A stretch of 37,339 bases of DNA from Bacteroidota bacterium (GCA_004292795.1 RDXI01000022.1:1-37339); one strand, 5' to 3'; shown: positions 23,909 through 32,675, counted from the stretch's first letter. The notes: generated by a model from the letters alone, not told the origin. A program made the numbers and translations.

Positions 23909-24289
23909 ATGCAAAACGACCCTGAATTGAACGGGAAATATTTGGGGAGCATTACCCAAGATTTTGTGAAGATAGCGCACATTTTGCGCGAAGCCTCCTA
24001 TCAGTTGCGAAAACGTAATATTTCGCAATTTCCTATCTTTCCTGTAACCAAACAGCCCATTGCGGTAGGCGAGCTATTGATTAGTCGCGCACAAGGGTTG
24101 AAGGATTGGGATTGTTATTTTTCGTTTTTGGAGCAGTTTGTAGGCAAGGGGCTTATCCAAGACGAAGCCTATTTCAAAGCTACTTACAAAGATGCTGAAG
24201 AATTTTGCTGTCTTTTTGTGGTGGACACCGAAAACAATTTTACCAATTTTGTTTTTGTGCCTTTTCCCGACGAGGACGCGCTTCTGTAG
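23909..24289 (+). CDS. Small protein of unknown function
   Basis: 126 residues, no signal peptide or membrane helix. The N-terminal part is helical (DFVKIAHILREASYQLRKRNISQFPIFPVTKQPIAVGELLI). The C-terminal half is mixed alpha/beta and rich in aromatic residues (DWDCYFSFLEQFVGKGLI; EEFCCLFVVDTENNFTNFVFVPFPDED). Good codon structure and its position between a repeat cluster and a convergent gene support a real gene. It resembles uncharacterised Bacteroidota proteins, but no named family is claimed. Its TAG stop is part of a GTAGGCAAG motif, and the next gene's stop is seven bases further on. Confidence 0.75.
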   Translation: MQNDPELNGKYLGSITQDFVKIAHILREASYQLRKRNISQFPIFPVTKQPIAVGELLISRAQGLKDWDCYFSFLEQFVGKGLIQDEAYFKATYKDAEEFCCLFVVDTENNFTNFVFVPFPDEDALL

Positions 24290-24296
24290 GCAAGTT

Positions 24297-25322
24297 TCAA
24301 CGCTCTATTTTGAATACCTTGCCATCATTGCCCACTGCCCAGCCTGCCTTGCCTCCCTGCGCGAAGCGTATGGCGTTTAGGTTGTGTTTGTTCAGGGGTT
24401 TCCACGTCTTGCCGTTGTCTTGGCTGTAGTCGCTTCCTGATGTGCCTACGGCTACGAAGGTCTTGCTTCCTGCATGGGCTACTCCCGACCTGTATCCACG
24501 CGGAGGCGAGGAGCTAACTTGCCATGTCTTGCCTTCGTCGAGGGTATAAACGGCTGTTTTGGTGGCATCTTCGGATTGCGTGTAGTCGCCACCCACGCCT
24601 ACCCACACCTTGCCTGCGATAGACAAAGAAAATACGCCTTGTGCTTCCTTGCCTGCCAAAATGGGCGTTTCTTGGATTGTCCATTGTTTGCCCTTGTTGG
24701 TGGAATAGAACAAGTGTGAGGTCTTGCCTCCGCCTGTTACGAGCCAAACCTTGCCTGCTTGGTAGTGCAAAATGCTTCCGCTTGCCGCAAATCCTGCCTC
24801 GCCTCCTGTGGGGGCAGGAAAGAAGTCGTATTGTGTTTGCCACGATTTGCCGTTGTCGTAGGTAAGCAAGGTTAGGAAACGCCCTGTGCTGTCGGGGTCT
24901 CCGAAAATAATGCCGTTCTGGTCATTCTCGAAGGCAACATCATCAAGAAAAGCGGTTTTGTGCGTGTTTTTGTAGGCTTCTGTCCACGTCTTGCCTCCGT
25001 CTTCGGTGCGTAGTACGTAAGCAGGCGAGCCGACATTGACCGCCACAGCCCGCAAAGAATCGAAGGCGTGAATATCACGGAAATCCCATTTTTCATAGCC
25101 TTTGAGGGTGATTTTGTCCCACGTCTTGCCTGCGTTTCGTGTGCGCAACACGCGCCCTTTCGTACCGCTTACCCATACTACATTTTTATCTACCACGCAC
25201 AAGCCACGAAACGAGATTTTGTCTTCGTTGTATTGCGCCACAAAGCGGTAAGGTTCTTTTTGGGCGTGTGTAGGCAAGCTAACCCACGCCAACAGCCACA
25301 AGAGCAAGAGCGTTTTTTTCAT
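24297..25322 (-). CDS. Secreted BNR/YCF48-like beta-propeller protein
   Basis: 341 residues from ATG 25322; an earlier in-frame TTG lies in the promoter box. Signal peptide MKKTLLLLWLLAWVSLPTHAQ. The mature part is a beta-propeller with Asp-box (BNR) type repeats: 'TRNAGKTWDKI', 'TEDGGKTWTEA', 'TYDNGKSWQTQ', 'STNKGKQWTIQ', 'TLDEGKTWQVS', 'SQDNGKTWKPL', each following a hydrophobic strand such as GLCVVDKNVVWVSGTKGRVLR. This resembles YCF48/HCF136-type and sialidase-like propellers, in which most members have no known enzymatic activity. No T9SS C-terminal domain is present, so it is probably periplasmic. It has its own strong promoter. Confidence 0.88.
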   Translation of the reverse strand: MKKTLLLLWLLAWVSLPTHAQKEPYRFVAQYNEDKISFRGLCVVDKNVVWVSGTKGRVLRTRNAGKTWDKITLKGYEKWDFRDIHAFDSLRAVAVNVGSPAYVLRTEDGGKTWTEAYKNTHKTAFLDDVAFENDQNGIIFGDPDSTGRFLTLLTYDNGKSWQTQYDFFPAPTGGEAGFAASGSILHYQAGKVWLVTGGGKTSHLFYSTNKGKQWTIQETPILAGKEAQGVFSLSIAGKVWVGVGGDYTQSEDATKTAVYTLDEGKTWQVSSSPPRGYRSGVAHAGSKTFVAVGTSGSDYSQDNGKTWKPLNKHNLNAIRFAQGGKAGWAVGNDGKVFKIER

Positions 25323-25334
25323 AACTTTTTTTGT

Positions 25335-25366
25335 CAAAAATAAAGGAAATTGGTTGATTTTACAAA
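25335..25366 (-). promoter_or_regulatory. Bacteroidota promoter (TTTG-N20-TATTTTTG) of the beta-propeller gene
   Basis: On minus: TTTG at 25363-25366, exactly 20 bases, TATTTTTG at 25335-25342, 12 bases before ATG 25322. It lies in the short gap after the cyclase-family gene, so the two are separate transcription units. Confidence 0.8.
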
Positions 25367-25376
25367 TGCGTATTTT

Positions 25377-26111
25377 TTACCCCAACGCATACAAAACAGG
25401 TTTGCTTGGCACTGCGTCAAGGTCGAAACTTGGGACTTGGAGGTTGAGTAAATACAAGCCATCAGGCACATAGATAAGCTCGGTAATGGTGCAATCTTGG
25501 CGCGTTTGGTGTGGATATTGCCAAAAGGCGCGGTGCGTAAGGAGCTTGCCTCCATCAACTTCTCTGTCCACTGAAGGCAAGTCGACCAACAGGTGTTGAA
25601 TGTTGTTATCAGCTAAGAACTTGCCTACTGCTTCCTCCAAATAAGGCGGGTTGGTGTCCGAATATTGCTTTGTTCGTTTGCTCTCTTCGTTGGGCAGTGT
25701 GCGTATGACAAGGGCTTCGATAGGCAAGTTTATTTTTAGCTGAACTTCTGCTAAAGACACGACCAAATCCTCGCCTACGCGGGCAGGCAAGACCGAAATA
25801 ACCTGCGCCATGAACCAAAATTTGCGTAAACAATGTAGCACAGTTGCGTTTTTATCAGGCGATATATGTCCATAACATTCGGTGTGTGTGCCATTGCCAT
25901 GTGGGGTGAAGGTTACGCGCTGATAGTTGCAACTGCCTCCTTCGGCTACGCTCCCTACAAAACTGCCTGCCCTGATGACTTCGTACTGCACAGGCTCGGC
26001 ATAGTAGCAGTTGGGGTTTTCCTTGCCTGCCAACAGGGGCAAAGAGATGTCTATAGGCTTTTGCACATCACAAGAAAACAACTGTTTTTGGTAAGGGATT
26101 TGGATTATCAT
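25377..26111 (-). CDS. Cyclase-family (kynurenine formamidase-like) hydrolase
   Basis: 244 residues, no signal peptide. It starts with IDISLPL and carries HGNGTHTECYGHI, the version here of the cyclase/KynB metal motif HxxGTHxDxPxH, with the second Asp replaced by Glu and the Pro lost. Further conserved pieces are 'LVIRTLP', 'YLEEAVGKFLADNNIQHLLVDLPSVDRE' (the usual family active-site segment D-x-PS-x-D) and 'THRAFW'. Family members hydrolyse N-formylkynurenine or other amide or ester bonds using a divalent metal. No kynurenine-pathway gene is nearby, so the substrate is not given. Divergent from the giant adhesin gene. Confidence 0.88.
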   Translation of the reverse strand: MIIQIPYQKQLFSCDVQKPIDISLPLLAGKENPNCYYAEPVQYEVIRAGSFVGSVAEGGSCNYQRVTFTPHGNGTHTECYGHISPDKNATVLHCLRKFWFMAQVISVLPARVGEDLVVSLAEVQLKINLPIEALVIRTLPNEESKRTKQYSDTNPPYLEEAVGKFLADNNIQHLLVDLPSVDREVDGGKLLTHRAFWQYPHQTRQDCTITELIYVPDGLYLLNLQVPSFDLDAVPSKPVLYALG

Positions 26112-26165
26112 AAGTAAAATCTGTTAAAAGGTTTGCAAAATAACAAATTTTATACGGTATATGTG

Positions 26166-26173
26166 TATTTTTG
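26166..26173 (+). promoter_or_regulatory. Bacteroidota -7 box (TATTTTTG) of the second giant gene
   Basis: TATTTTTG, 48 bases upstream of ATG 26222. It is followed by a short palindrome-like AAACGTTT at 26187-26194. Confidence 0.55.
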
Positions 26174-26221
26174 CAAGGTCGTAAACGTTTACAGAATAAC
26201 CATCATTACTGTGTGTGTACT

Positions 26222-29200
26222 ATGAAAAACCAATATAATATTTTTTTTAGCTTGCTTTTGTGTTTATGTAGCATAGGCAACGTTTCTGCGCAAAATGTAA
26301 GCACCGAAGGGAAGGCTTTTTGGGTAGGTTTTATGGCTATCGCGGCTAATCAAGGCGGAACATTCCAAAAAATATTTGTGTCGAGCAAGGTCAATACTAC
26401 CGTAACAGTGCGCGTACCTACAGCCGTTCCACCTGCCGCGCCTTGGTCGACTCCGCCCACTATTATCACGACTAATATCGTGGGTGGTGTAGCTACACCT
26501 ATAACTTTTCCTACTAACACCTTAGCAGGTTCTTCAGAAGTTATTTTAAACAAAGGTGTTTATGTCAGTGCATTGCATGATATCAGTGTGTTTGCTGTGC
26601 ATCAAAATCAAGCCCGCACTGAAGCGTCTGTAGTCTTGCCTATCAGTGCTTTTGGGGGTAGCACGGATTATATTGTGAATACCTACGAAGCTACTAACTC
26701 AACTAACTTTGAGTCTCGCTCTGAGTTTTTGATTGTAGCCATGAAAGATGACACAGACATACGCATAACGCCCAAAGTAATTACGCGCAACAACAAACCA
26801 GCTGGCACTCCTTTTGAGATACAATTAGACAGTGGGCAAGTATATCTTGTGCAGTCTAAACTTAGGAGCGAAACGGCTGATACAGACTTGACAGGCACAA
26901 CTGTAGTGAGTTTGAATGGTTGCAAACCTTTTAGCCTTTTTTCAGGGGCAACGGGGGTACATATCCCATCCGCTTGTGGCACTCCGCAACACATTTACGA
27001 GCAAAACTACCCTACCAAAACATGGGGAAAAGAATATCTTATCACACCCTATTCTGGTATGCCCAATGGTTTTATTTACAAGGTTATAGCAGGCGAAGAT
27101 GGGACAATTCTGAATGTAAAAGTGGGTAGTGGCACGCCTACTGTGGTGAATTTGAACAAAGGCGAAACATATACGAGCAACATAGACCAAAACATAAATT
27201 TCAATGCGGGTATCTATATCAATTCGAATAAGGCGATTAGCGTTGCACAATTTATGAAAGGTTCTACTTGCAATGGAACGCCCCTCAATACGCAAAATGT
27301 TGGTTTAGGCGATCCTACTATGTTGGTACTGAACCCTATCAACCAAACCACTAAAAAGAGTACCTTTTCCACTGTTCCTTCATCAGGACAAGAGTCTATG
27401 ACAAAACACTATATCAATGTGATTGTGAAGACGATTAACACCAATAAGATTAAGGTACAAGGCTCTTTGATAAGCAGTACATTGTTTGCGCCATTTGAGG
27501 GCTTGCCTAGTTACTCGTATGCTATGGTGGATTTAGTGCCTTACATTCCAGACTTCAATAATGGTTCTTCAGTAACTGTAGAGTCGGATAGTGCTTTTGT
27601 TACGTATGCGTATGGGTATGGCACGCCTTCCGCGTATGCCTACAGTGTGGGGGCAAGTTTTGAGAACCAACGCTATAATTTCAATATGTCCCCCAATACT
27701 ACTTGTATTACTGCACCTACCGTAACTTTCAATGGATTTGGCGATGGTGTAACTTCGTACACTTGGAACTTTGGGGACGGCTCGCCTGAAGTGTATAGTG
27801 GTATTTTGCCACCTAGCACCCCTATTTCAGTACAACATACTTACGCAAGTATTGGCGTGTATAATGTAAAACTTACCGTTACAGTTGTTGATGGTTGTGG
27901 GAGTGATTATATCATCAAACCGTTTGAGGTCTTGCCTGTTCCTGCTCCTGCTTTGGGGGCAGATAGACAGTTTTGCCCCGGCACTTCTACTGTGCTGAAC
28001 CCTGCACACCCTACGCTTACGGTTGGCTCGCCTACCTACAAATGGTATAAAGACAACGTACTCATCACAGGGGCAACCTCGCCTACGCTTACCATTACCC
28101 AAGCTGGCACATACAAAGTGGAAGTGGGCAATGCGGGAGGTTGTTCGGGTACAGATGAGATAGTGACAAGTTTTCATACGCTCCCTGCGTTGGATATTGT
28201 GGGGCTAAGTGTTTCACAATGTATTGATGGTGCTATCACAACCCTACAAGGCACACCCACAGGTGGAACTTTTACGGTAAAAGGTGCGCCTGCTACTACT
28301 TTCAACCCCGCTTCGGCAGGGTTAGGCACGCATCGAGTTGTTTATACTTATACTGATGGCAATACTTGTGTCAATCGTGATACTTTGTTTGTTACCGTTC
28401 ACCCCTTGCCTGTAGTGGCTATCACAGGGTTACAAAACGAATATTGCGCGATTGACGCGCTTGTGCCTTTGGTGGCAACGCCTACAGGTGGCATATTTAC
28501 AATCAATGATGCTCTTTATACGGATACCAACATCAAGCTTGATGTGTTGGGCGGAGGCACTTACAATATCAAATATACTTATACTGATGCCAATAACTGT
28601 TCTAATTCTGCTAACAAAACCGTTGTTATCAATCCTTTGCCTGTATTAAATTTTATAGACTTGCAAAGCGATTATTGCATTGATTTTACGCCTTTTCCGC
28701 TTCAAGCCTCGCCTACAGGTGGGACATTTACTATCAATGGTACTACTGCCACTACCTTCAACCCTGTTACGTTGGGTGCAGGCGAGCATACCGTTGTGTA
28801 TAGTTTCACAGATGCGAAAAACTGTTCACAAACCAAGACGCAAGTTGTGCGTGTAAACCCCTTGCCTGCCCCCACTATCACAAACTTACAAGAAGCGTAT
28901 TGTCAAGGACAAGGGTTAGTAACTTTGCAAGCTACCCCCGCAGGCGGAACATTTACCATCAATGGTACAACGGCTACCGATTTCAACACCGTAACGATGG
29001 CTTTGGGTGAGTACGAAGTCATTTACACTTACCAAGACGCCAAAACTTGTATCAATCGTGATACAGTTACTTTCACAATTGAACCTTCGCCTATAGTGGA
29101 AATTACGGGTTTGCAGTTTATCTATTGTATTGATGCAACGCCTTTCAACTTGACTGCCACGCCACACCCAATCAATCCTGATGGCTTCGGTATTTTCCGC

Positions 29201-30295
29201 ATCAACGGTGGCGCGCCTGTAACGCAAGTAGTGCCAAGCGTATTGGGGGCAGGCACACATACAGTAGAATACACTTACACAGACAATTACACCAACTGCG
29301 TAGTGGTGCAAACTAAAGATTTCGAAATATCGGGCTTACCTTCTGTTAGTTTAGTGTCTATTGGCGGGTTGAAACCTACGTATTGTTTGGGAGAAGTTCC
29401 CTTTCCTTTGGCAGGCATAGGCACACCAGCGGGAGGCGTATTTACGATAAGCGGTGTTATCCGCACTATATTTGACCCTATAGCTATCGGGGCAGGTACG
29501 CACACCGTTATTTACAATTATCAAGATGTAAACGGTTGTTTCAATACCGCCTCTACAGAAATTTTGATTTACGAAGGCGTAGTACCTGCCATTCCTAACT
29601 TGAAGAAGAACTATTGCGTACAAAATACCCCTTTCAATCTTGTAGGCGAGCCTGCGGGTGGTGTTTTCCGTATTGATGGCGTATTGGTAAGCGAGGCGAG
29701 TCCTTTGTTCAGCCCTGCTGTGTTGGGGGTAGGCGAGCATACCATCGTCTATAAAACTATTACCGCTTGCGATAGTATTGTGCGCAAAGTCAATATATTT
29801 GATGCTCCTTCGAAGCTAAACTATGTAGGACTTGAGATGTGTTCGTTCAGTGGCGATACTATCACGCTTGATGCAGGCGAGGGGCTTTTGTATGAATGGA
29901 GCAACTTGAAAACTACCCGCCTTATCAGCGTCATACAATCGGGCAAATATACGGTTACTGTTACGGACACGTTGGGTTGTAAGACCACAAGCGATATAGA
30001 CATTGCAGAAGAATGTGACCCTAAGTTCAACATTCCTACAGGTTTTACGCCAAATGGAGATGGCTTGAATGACTACCTCCAAATATTCGGGCAAGACTTC
30101 TACAAAATGGAGGTTAAAATTTACAACCGTTGGGGAGAATTGGTGTTCATTACCAACAAAAAAGAACATGGGTGGAATGGCACGGTGGGAGGCAAGCCTG
30201 CCCCTGCGGGTGTGTATGTCCTCACAATCAAATACCTTGAACGCCCCAATGATGTTGAAAAACAATTTACTTCCTACGTAAATTTGATACGATAA
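26222..30295 (+). CDS. Large T9SS type B secreted protein with IgGFc-binding-like head, PKD and Ig-like repeats
   Basis: 1357 residues from ATG 26222 (signal peptide MKNQYNIFFSLLLCLCSIGNVSAQ). Residues about 25-470 resemble the N-terminal domain of IgGFc-binding-type proteins ('TEGKAFWVGFM', 'FVSSKVNTTVTVRVP', 'YVSALHDISVFAVHQNQARTEASVVLP', 'TWGKEYLITPYSG', 'NSNKAISVAQFMKGS'). A PKD domain follows (SYTWNFGDGSP), then an Ig-like domain (PTYKWYKDNVLITGATSPTLTI). Seven repeats of about 75-80 residues lie at nucleotides 28185-29805 (pattern 'I.gL...YC.....L..tP.GG.F.I.G......P..lG.G.HtV.YtYtD...C'). The C-terminus is the gliding-motility type B sorting domain: 'IPTGFTPNGDGLNDYLQIFG', 'YNRWGELVF', 'WNGTVGGKPAPAGVYVLTI'. 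It should be exported through the outer membrane and held on or released from the surface. Confidence 0.93.
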   Translation: MKNQYNIFFSLLLCLCSIGNVSAQNVSTEGKAFWVGFMAIAANQGGTFQKIFVSSKVNTTVTVRVPTAVPPAAPWSTPPTIITTNIVGGVATPITFPTNTLAGSSEVILNKGVYVSALHDISVFAVHQNQARTEASVVLPISAFGGSTDYIVNTYEATNSTNFESRSEFLIVAMKDDTDIRITPKVITRNNKPAGTPFEIQLDSGQVYLVQSKLRSETADTDLTGTTVVSLNGCKPFSLFSGATGVHIPSACGTPQHIYEQNYPTKTWGKEYLITPYSGMPNGFIYKVIAGEDGTILNVKVGSGTPTVVNLNKGETYTSNIDQNINFNAGIYINSNKAISVAQFMKGSTCNGTPLNTQNVGLGDPTMLVLNPINQTTKKSTFSTVPSSGQESMTKHYINVIVKTINTNKIKVQGSLISSTLFAPFEGLPSYSYAMVDLVPYIPDFNNGSSVTVESDSAFVTYAYGYGTPSAYAYSVGASFENQRYNFNMSPNTTCITAPTVTFNGFGDGVTSYTWNFGDGSPEVYSGILPPSTPISVQHTYASIGVYNVKLTVTVVDGCGSDYIIKPFEVLPVPAPALGADRQFCPGTSTVLNPAHPTLTVGSPTYKWYKDNVLITGATSPTLTITQAGTYKVEVGNAGGCSGTDEIVTSFHTLPALDIVGLSVSQCIDGAITTLQGTPTGGTFTVKGAPATTFNPASAGLGTHRVVYTYTDGNTCVNRDTLFVTVHPLPVVAITGLQNEYCAIDALVPLVATPTGGIFTINDALYTDTNIKLDVLGGGTYNIKYTYTDANNCSNSANKTVVINPLPVLNFIDLQSDYCIDFTPFPLQASPTGGTFTINGTTATTFNPVTLGAGEHTVVYSFTDAKNCSQTKTQVVRVNPLPAPTITNLQEAYCQGQGLVTLQATPAGGTFTINGTTATDFNTVTMALGEYEVIYTYQDAKTCINRDTVTFTIEPSPIVEITGLQFIYCIDATPFNLTATPHPINPDGFGIFRINGGAPVTQVVPSVLGAGTHTVEYTYTDNYTNCVVVQTKDFEISGLPSVSLVSIGGLKPTYCLGEVPFPLAGIGTPAGGVFTISGVIRTIFDPIAIGAGTHTVIYNYQDVNGCFNTASTEILIYEGVVPAIPNLKKNYCVQNTPFNLVGEPAGGVFRIDGVLVSEASPLFSPAVLGVGEHTIVYKTITACDSIVRKVNIFDAPSKLNYVGLEMCSFSGDTITLDAGEGLLYEWSNLKTTRLISVIQSGKYTVTVTDTLGCKTTSDIDIAEECDPKFNIPTGFTPNGDGLNDYLQIFGQDFYKMEVKIYNRWGELVFITNKKEHGWNGTVGGKPAPAGVYVLTIKYLERPNDVEKQFTSYVNLIR

Positions 30296-30311
30296 CTTTT
30301 TCATATTCATC

Positions 30312-30340
30312 AAACGCACTCCGCCAAGAGTGCGTTTTTT
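30312..30340 (+). terminator. Rho-independent terminator of the second giant gene
   Basis: Stem AAACGCACTC/GAGTGCGTTT with a 6-base loop, then further T. It lies 16 bases after the stop codon. Confidence 0.88.
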
Positions 30341-30397
30341 GTTTGGAAGAACCACAAATAAAAGTGCTGTTCTTGCAACGGTTTGCGGATTTCTCGC

Positions 30398-30405
30398 TAA
30401 CTTTG
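30398..30405 (+). promoter_or_regulatory. Bacteroidota -7 box (TAACTTTG) of rocD
   Basis: TAACTTTG with a TTG about 22 bases upstream (30373-30375), 16 bases before ATG 30422. Confidence 0.65.
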
Positions 30406-30421
30406 CAAAAATTTGAATTTT

Positions 30422-31654
30422 ATGTTGCAGTCTGTTATCTCTACCCAAGAAGCCATCGCGCTTGAAGAAAAGTATAATGCACACAATTATCACCCCTTGC
30501 CTGTCGTGTTGTCGCGTGGCGAAGGTGTATGTGTGTGGGACGTGGACGGGAAACGTTATTTCGATTTCCTATCAGCGTATAGTGCTGTAAACCAAGGGCA
30601 TTGCCACCCTCGAATCATCAATGCGTTGATAGAGCAAGCCCAAAAGCTAACGCTCACTTCAAGGGCTTTTTACAATGACCGCTTGGGCGAGTACGCAGAA
30701 TTTGTAACACAATATTTCGGCTATGACCGCGTATTGCCTATGAATACAGGCGTAGAAGGAGGCGAAACTGCCTTGAAACTTTGCCGTAAATGGGCGTATC
30801 AAGTAAAAGGCGTGCCTACCAATCAAGCCAAAATTATTTTTGCACGCAATAACTTTTGGGGACGCACACTCGCGGCGGTTTCGGCTTCAACAGACGACAA
30901 CGCCAAAAATGATTTTGGTCCCTATATGCCCGGTTATGAAATCATTGATTACAACGACCTAACGGCTTTGGCTACAGCATTGGAAGACAAAAATGTAGCA
31001 GGTTTTATGCTTGAGCCTATTCAAGGCGAAGCAGGCGTAGTAGTGCCTGATGAAGGCTATTTGCGCAAAGCATACGAGATGTGCAAGGCGAAAAATGTGC
31101 TTTTCATTGCTGACGAAGTGCAAACAGGTATTGCGCGTACAGGCAAGTTGCTTGCCTGCGACCACGAAAGCGTGAAACCTGATATTTTGATTTTAGGCAA
31201 GGCTCTTTCGGGTGGCGTGATGCCCGTTTCGGCTGTTTTGGCAAATGATGAAATAATGCTTTGCATCAAACCTGGGCAACACGGCTCTACTTTTGGAGGC
31301 AATCCGCTTGCCTGCGCTGTAGCGACTGCCGCGTTGAATGTGGTACGCGATGAGAACTTGCCTGAGAATGCCGAGAAAATGGGTGTAGTTTTCCGCGATA
31401 GAATGACTAAATTGATAGCCAAAACGGACAAAGCTGTGTTGGTGCGTGGCAAAGGCTTACTCAATGCTTTGGTCATCAATGACACCGAAACAGGCGATTT
31501 GGCTTGGAATATTTGTATGAAAATGAGCGAAAACGGTCTTTTGGCAAAACCTACGCATGGCAATATCATTCGCTTTGCTCCTCCTTTGGTTATCACCGAA
31601 GCGCAAGTACACGAGTGTTGCGATATTATAGAACATAGTGTAATGGCTGTTTAA
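30422..31654 (+). CDS. rocD: Ornithine aminotransferase
   Basis: 410 residues from ATG 30422, full length for the family. It transfers the delta-amino group of ornithine to 2-oxoglutarate, giving glutamate semialdehyde for proline or arginine catabolism. Fold type I PLP enzyme: '[42 protein letters not shown]' (OAT-specific N-terminus), '[20 protein letters not shown]', '[14 protein letters not shown]', '[18 protein letters not shown]', '[16 protein letters not shown]', '[19 protein letters not shown]' with the PLP-binding Lys, '[15 protein letters not shown]'. Acetylornithine aminotransferase is the nearest alternative; the N-terminal motif and [10 protein letters not shown] favour ornithine aminotransferase. 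It has its own promoter and terminator. Confidence 0.96.
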   Translation: MLQSVISTQEAIALEEKYNAHNYHPLPVVLSRGEGVCVWDVDGKRYFDFLSAYSAVNQGHCHPRIINALIEQAQKLTLTSRAFYNDRLGEYAEFVTQYFGYDRVLPMNTGVEGGETALKLCRKWAYQVKGVPTNQAKIIFARNNFWGRTLAAVSASTDDNAKNDFGPYMPGYEIIDYNDLTALATALEDKNVAGFMLEPIQGEAGVVVPDEGYLRKAYEMCKAKNVLFIADEVQTGIARTGKLLACDHESVKPDILILGKALSGGVMPVSAVLANDEIMLCIKPGQHGSTFGGNPLACAVATAALNVVRDENLPENAEKMGVVFRDRMTKLIAKTDKAVLVRGKGLLNALVINDTETGDLAWNICMKMSENGLLAKPTHGNIIRFAPPLVITEAQVHECCDIIEHSVMAV

Positions 31655-31658
31655 TGCC

Positions 31659-31730
31659 CTTGCCTACAAGACAAGAAGAGGCTGACCGAACAGGTAGCCT
31701 CTTTTTTGTTGTGGTAGAAGTGTAGGCAAG
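31659..31730. repeat. Inverted CTTGCCTAC / GTAGGCAAG pair around a terminator
   Basis: CTTGCCTAC at 31659-31667 and GTAGGCAAG at 31722-31730 face each other across the rocD terminator. Extending them by one base gives CTTGCCTACA/TGTAGGCAAG. This is the arrangement seen for paired uptake sequences in other bacteria (established for Neisseria and Pasteurellaceae); the function here is inferred only. Confidence 0.75.
31676..31707 (+). terminator. Rho-independent terminator of rocD
   Basis: Stem AAGAGGCT/AGCCTCTT with an inner ACC/GGT pairing, then a T-tract (31702-31707). Confidence 0.85.
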
Positions 31731-31736
31731 CGTACT

Positions 31737-32507
31737 TTATCGTTTTATTATTAGTTTATTGAAACTGTTTTTATCAATAGGAGGAGCTTTTTTGTCATTG
31801 CAAAGTTTTTTCACTGTGTTGATTTCTTTGGTATCCACTACTTGATGAAGCCAAAATGTTTTATCAACAGTACGATATTTGCCTTCCTTGCCTACTTGAT
31901 ACATCAAAAAAATACGCAACAATATGGGCGAATTTTGCTTATCAAAGTCTTTTTTATTGAAAGATAGCAATTGATTTGATGCAGATTCTGTCATGTTAAC
32001 TTGCCTAAAGGCGGTGTCTTTTCTAGGATTTTGGTAGTATAAGGAAGGAGTAGGAAGCCAATATCTGCTTTTGCTATTGGGCAAAACAACTTGCTGATTT
32101 TGTGCTTCAAGGGTTTGCGTTTTATAGTTGCGCTTATTTTGAAACATATTGCCCCCTGTGGAATAAAAGTGTGGGGTTAATTTTTTTATGTTGCGTAATG
32201 CATTAACTTTGGTTTCGCTTGTTTCAGCAAAAAGTCCTTGTTTGATGCCATTCACCACTACAGAAGAATGTGCCAAGTCCACATACACCATTTGGTTGCT
32301 TGTATTTTCTACATCAACCACACCACTGTTATCGCCTGCAAACCAACGATAGTGGATTTGAATAGAATCTTCTGGGCTATTTACAAAAAAGCCCTTCTTT
32401 TCTATGATGTTTACTTGTTCAGAAGTAAAACTAAAAATTTGATAGTGTTTGCACCCACTCACAAAAGCAAGCAAGCCAAACAAAGCAATAAACTGGAAAT
32501 AACGCAT
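31737..32507 (-). CDS. Lipoprotein of unknown function
   Basis: 256 residues with a clear lipoprotein signal (MRYFQFIALFGLLAFVSGC, lipobox VSGC). The mature part begins with a beta-rich domain ('EKKGFFVNSPEDSIQIHYRWFAGDNSGVVDVENTSNQMVYVDLAHSSVVVNG') that resembles an Ig-like or transthyretin-like sandwich describing how a value is stored, as in many uncharacterised Bacteroidota lipoproteins. The second half contains 'VVLPNSKSRYWLPTPSLYY' and 'SPILLRIFLMYQVGKEGKYRTVDKTFWLHQVVD'. No enzymatic motif was recognised. It is convergent with rocD. A near-consensus box (TAATTTCG, 32532-32539) lies 24 bases upstream. Confidence 0.82.
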   Translation of the reverse strand: MRYFQFIALFGLLAFVSGCKHYQIFSFTSEQVNIIEKKGFFVNSPEDSIQIHYRWFAGDNSGVVDVENTSNQMVYVDLAHSSVVVNGIKQGLFAETSETKVNALRNIKKLTPHFYSTGGNMFQNKRNYKTQTLEAQNQQVVLPNSKSRYWLPTPSLYYQNPRKDTAFRQVNMTESASNQLLSFNKKDFDKQNSPILLRIFLMYQVGKEGKYRTVDKTFWLHQVVDTKEINTVKKLCNDKKAPPIDKNSFNKLIIKR

Positions 32508-32531
32508 ACAAAGCGGGTTAGGTTGAGGTCG

Positions 32532-32539
32532 CGAAATTA
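32532..32539 (-). promoter_or_regulatory. Near-consensus -7 box (TAATTTCG) of the lipoprotein gene
   Basis: TAATTTCG on minus, one base off TAnnTTTG, 24 bases before the start codon. Confidence 0.4.
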
Positions 32540-32562
32540 AGGGCTGTTATTTATAATGTGGG

Positions 32563-32675
32563 TTAATGCCTTGTTAATGCCTTGCCTACCGTGCCACGAA
32601 GCAGGCTATCAAAAGGCTTGCCTACCCCTTAAAAAACAGCCTCAAAATTTCAGTTTTTTAGAAAAAATTGCCTAC
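32563..32675. repeat. Motif cluster upstream of ftsK
   Basis: Contains a tandem 11-mer TTAATGCCTTG (32563-32573, 32574-32584) running into CTTGCCTAC (32581-32589), a second CTTGCCTAC at 32617-32625, and TTGCCTAC at 32668-32675 overlapping the ftsK promoter box. Confidence 0.8.

Noticed and set aside
26350-30493. Long antisense frames inside the second giant gene and rocD
   Set aside because: Shadow frames of strongly supported plus-strand genes; none has a motif or promoter.
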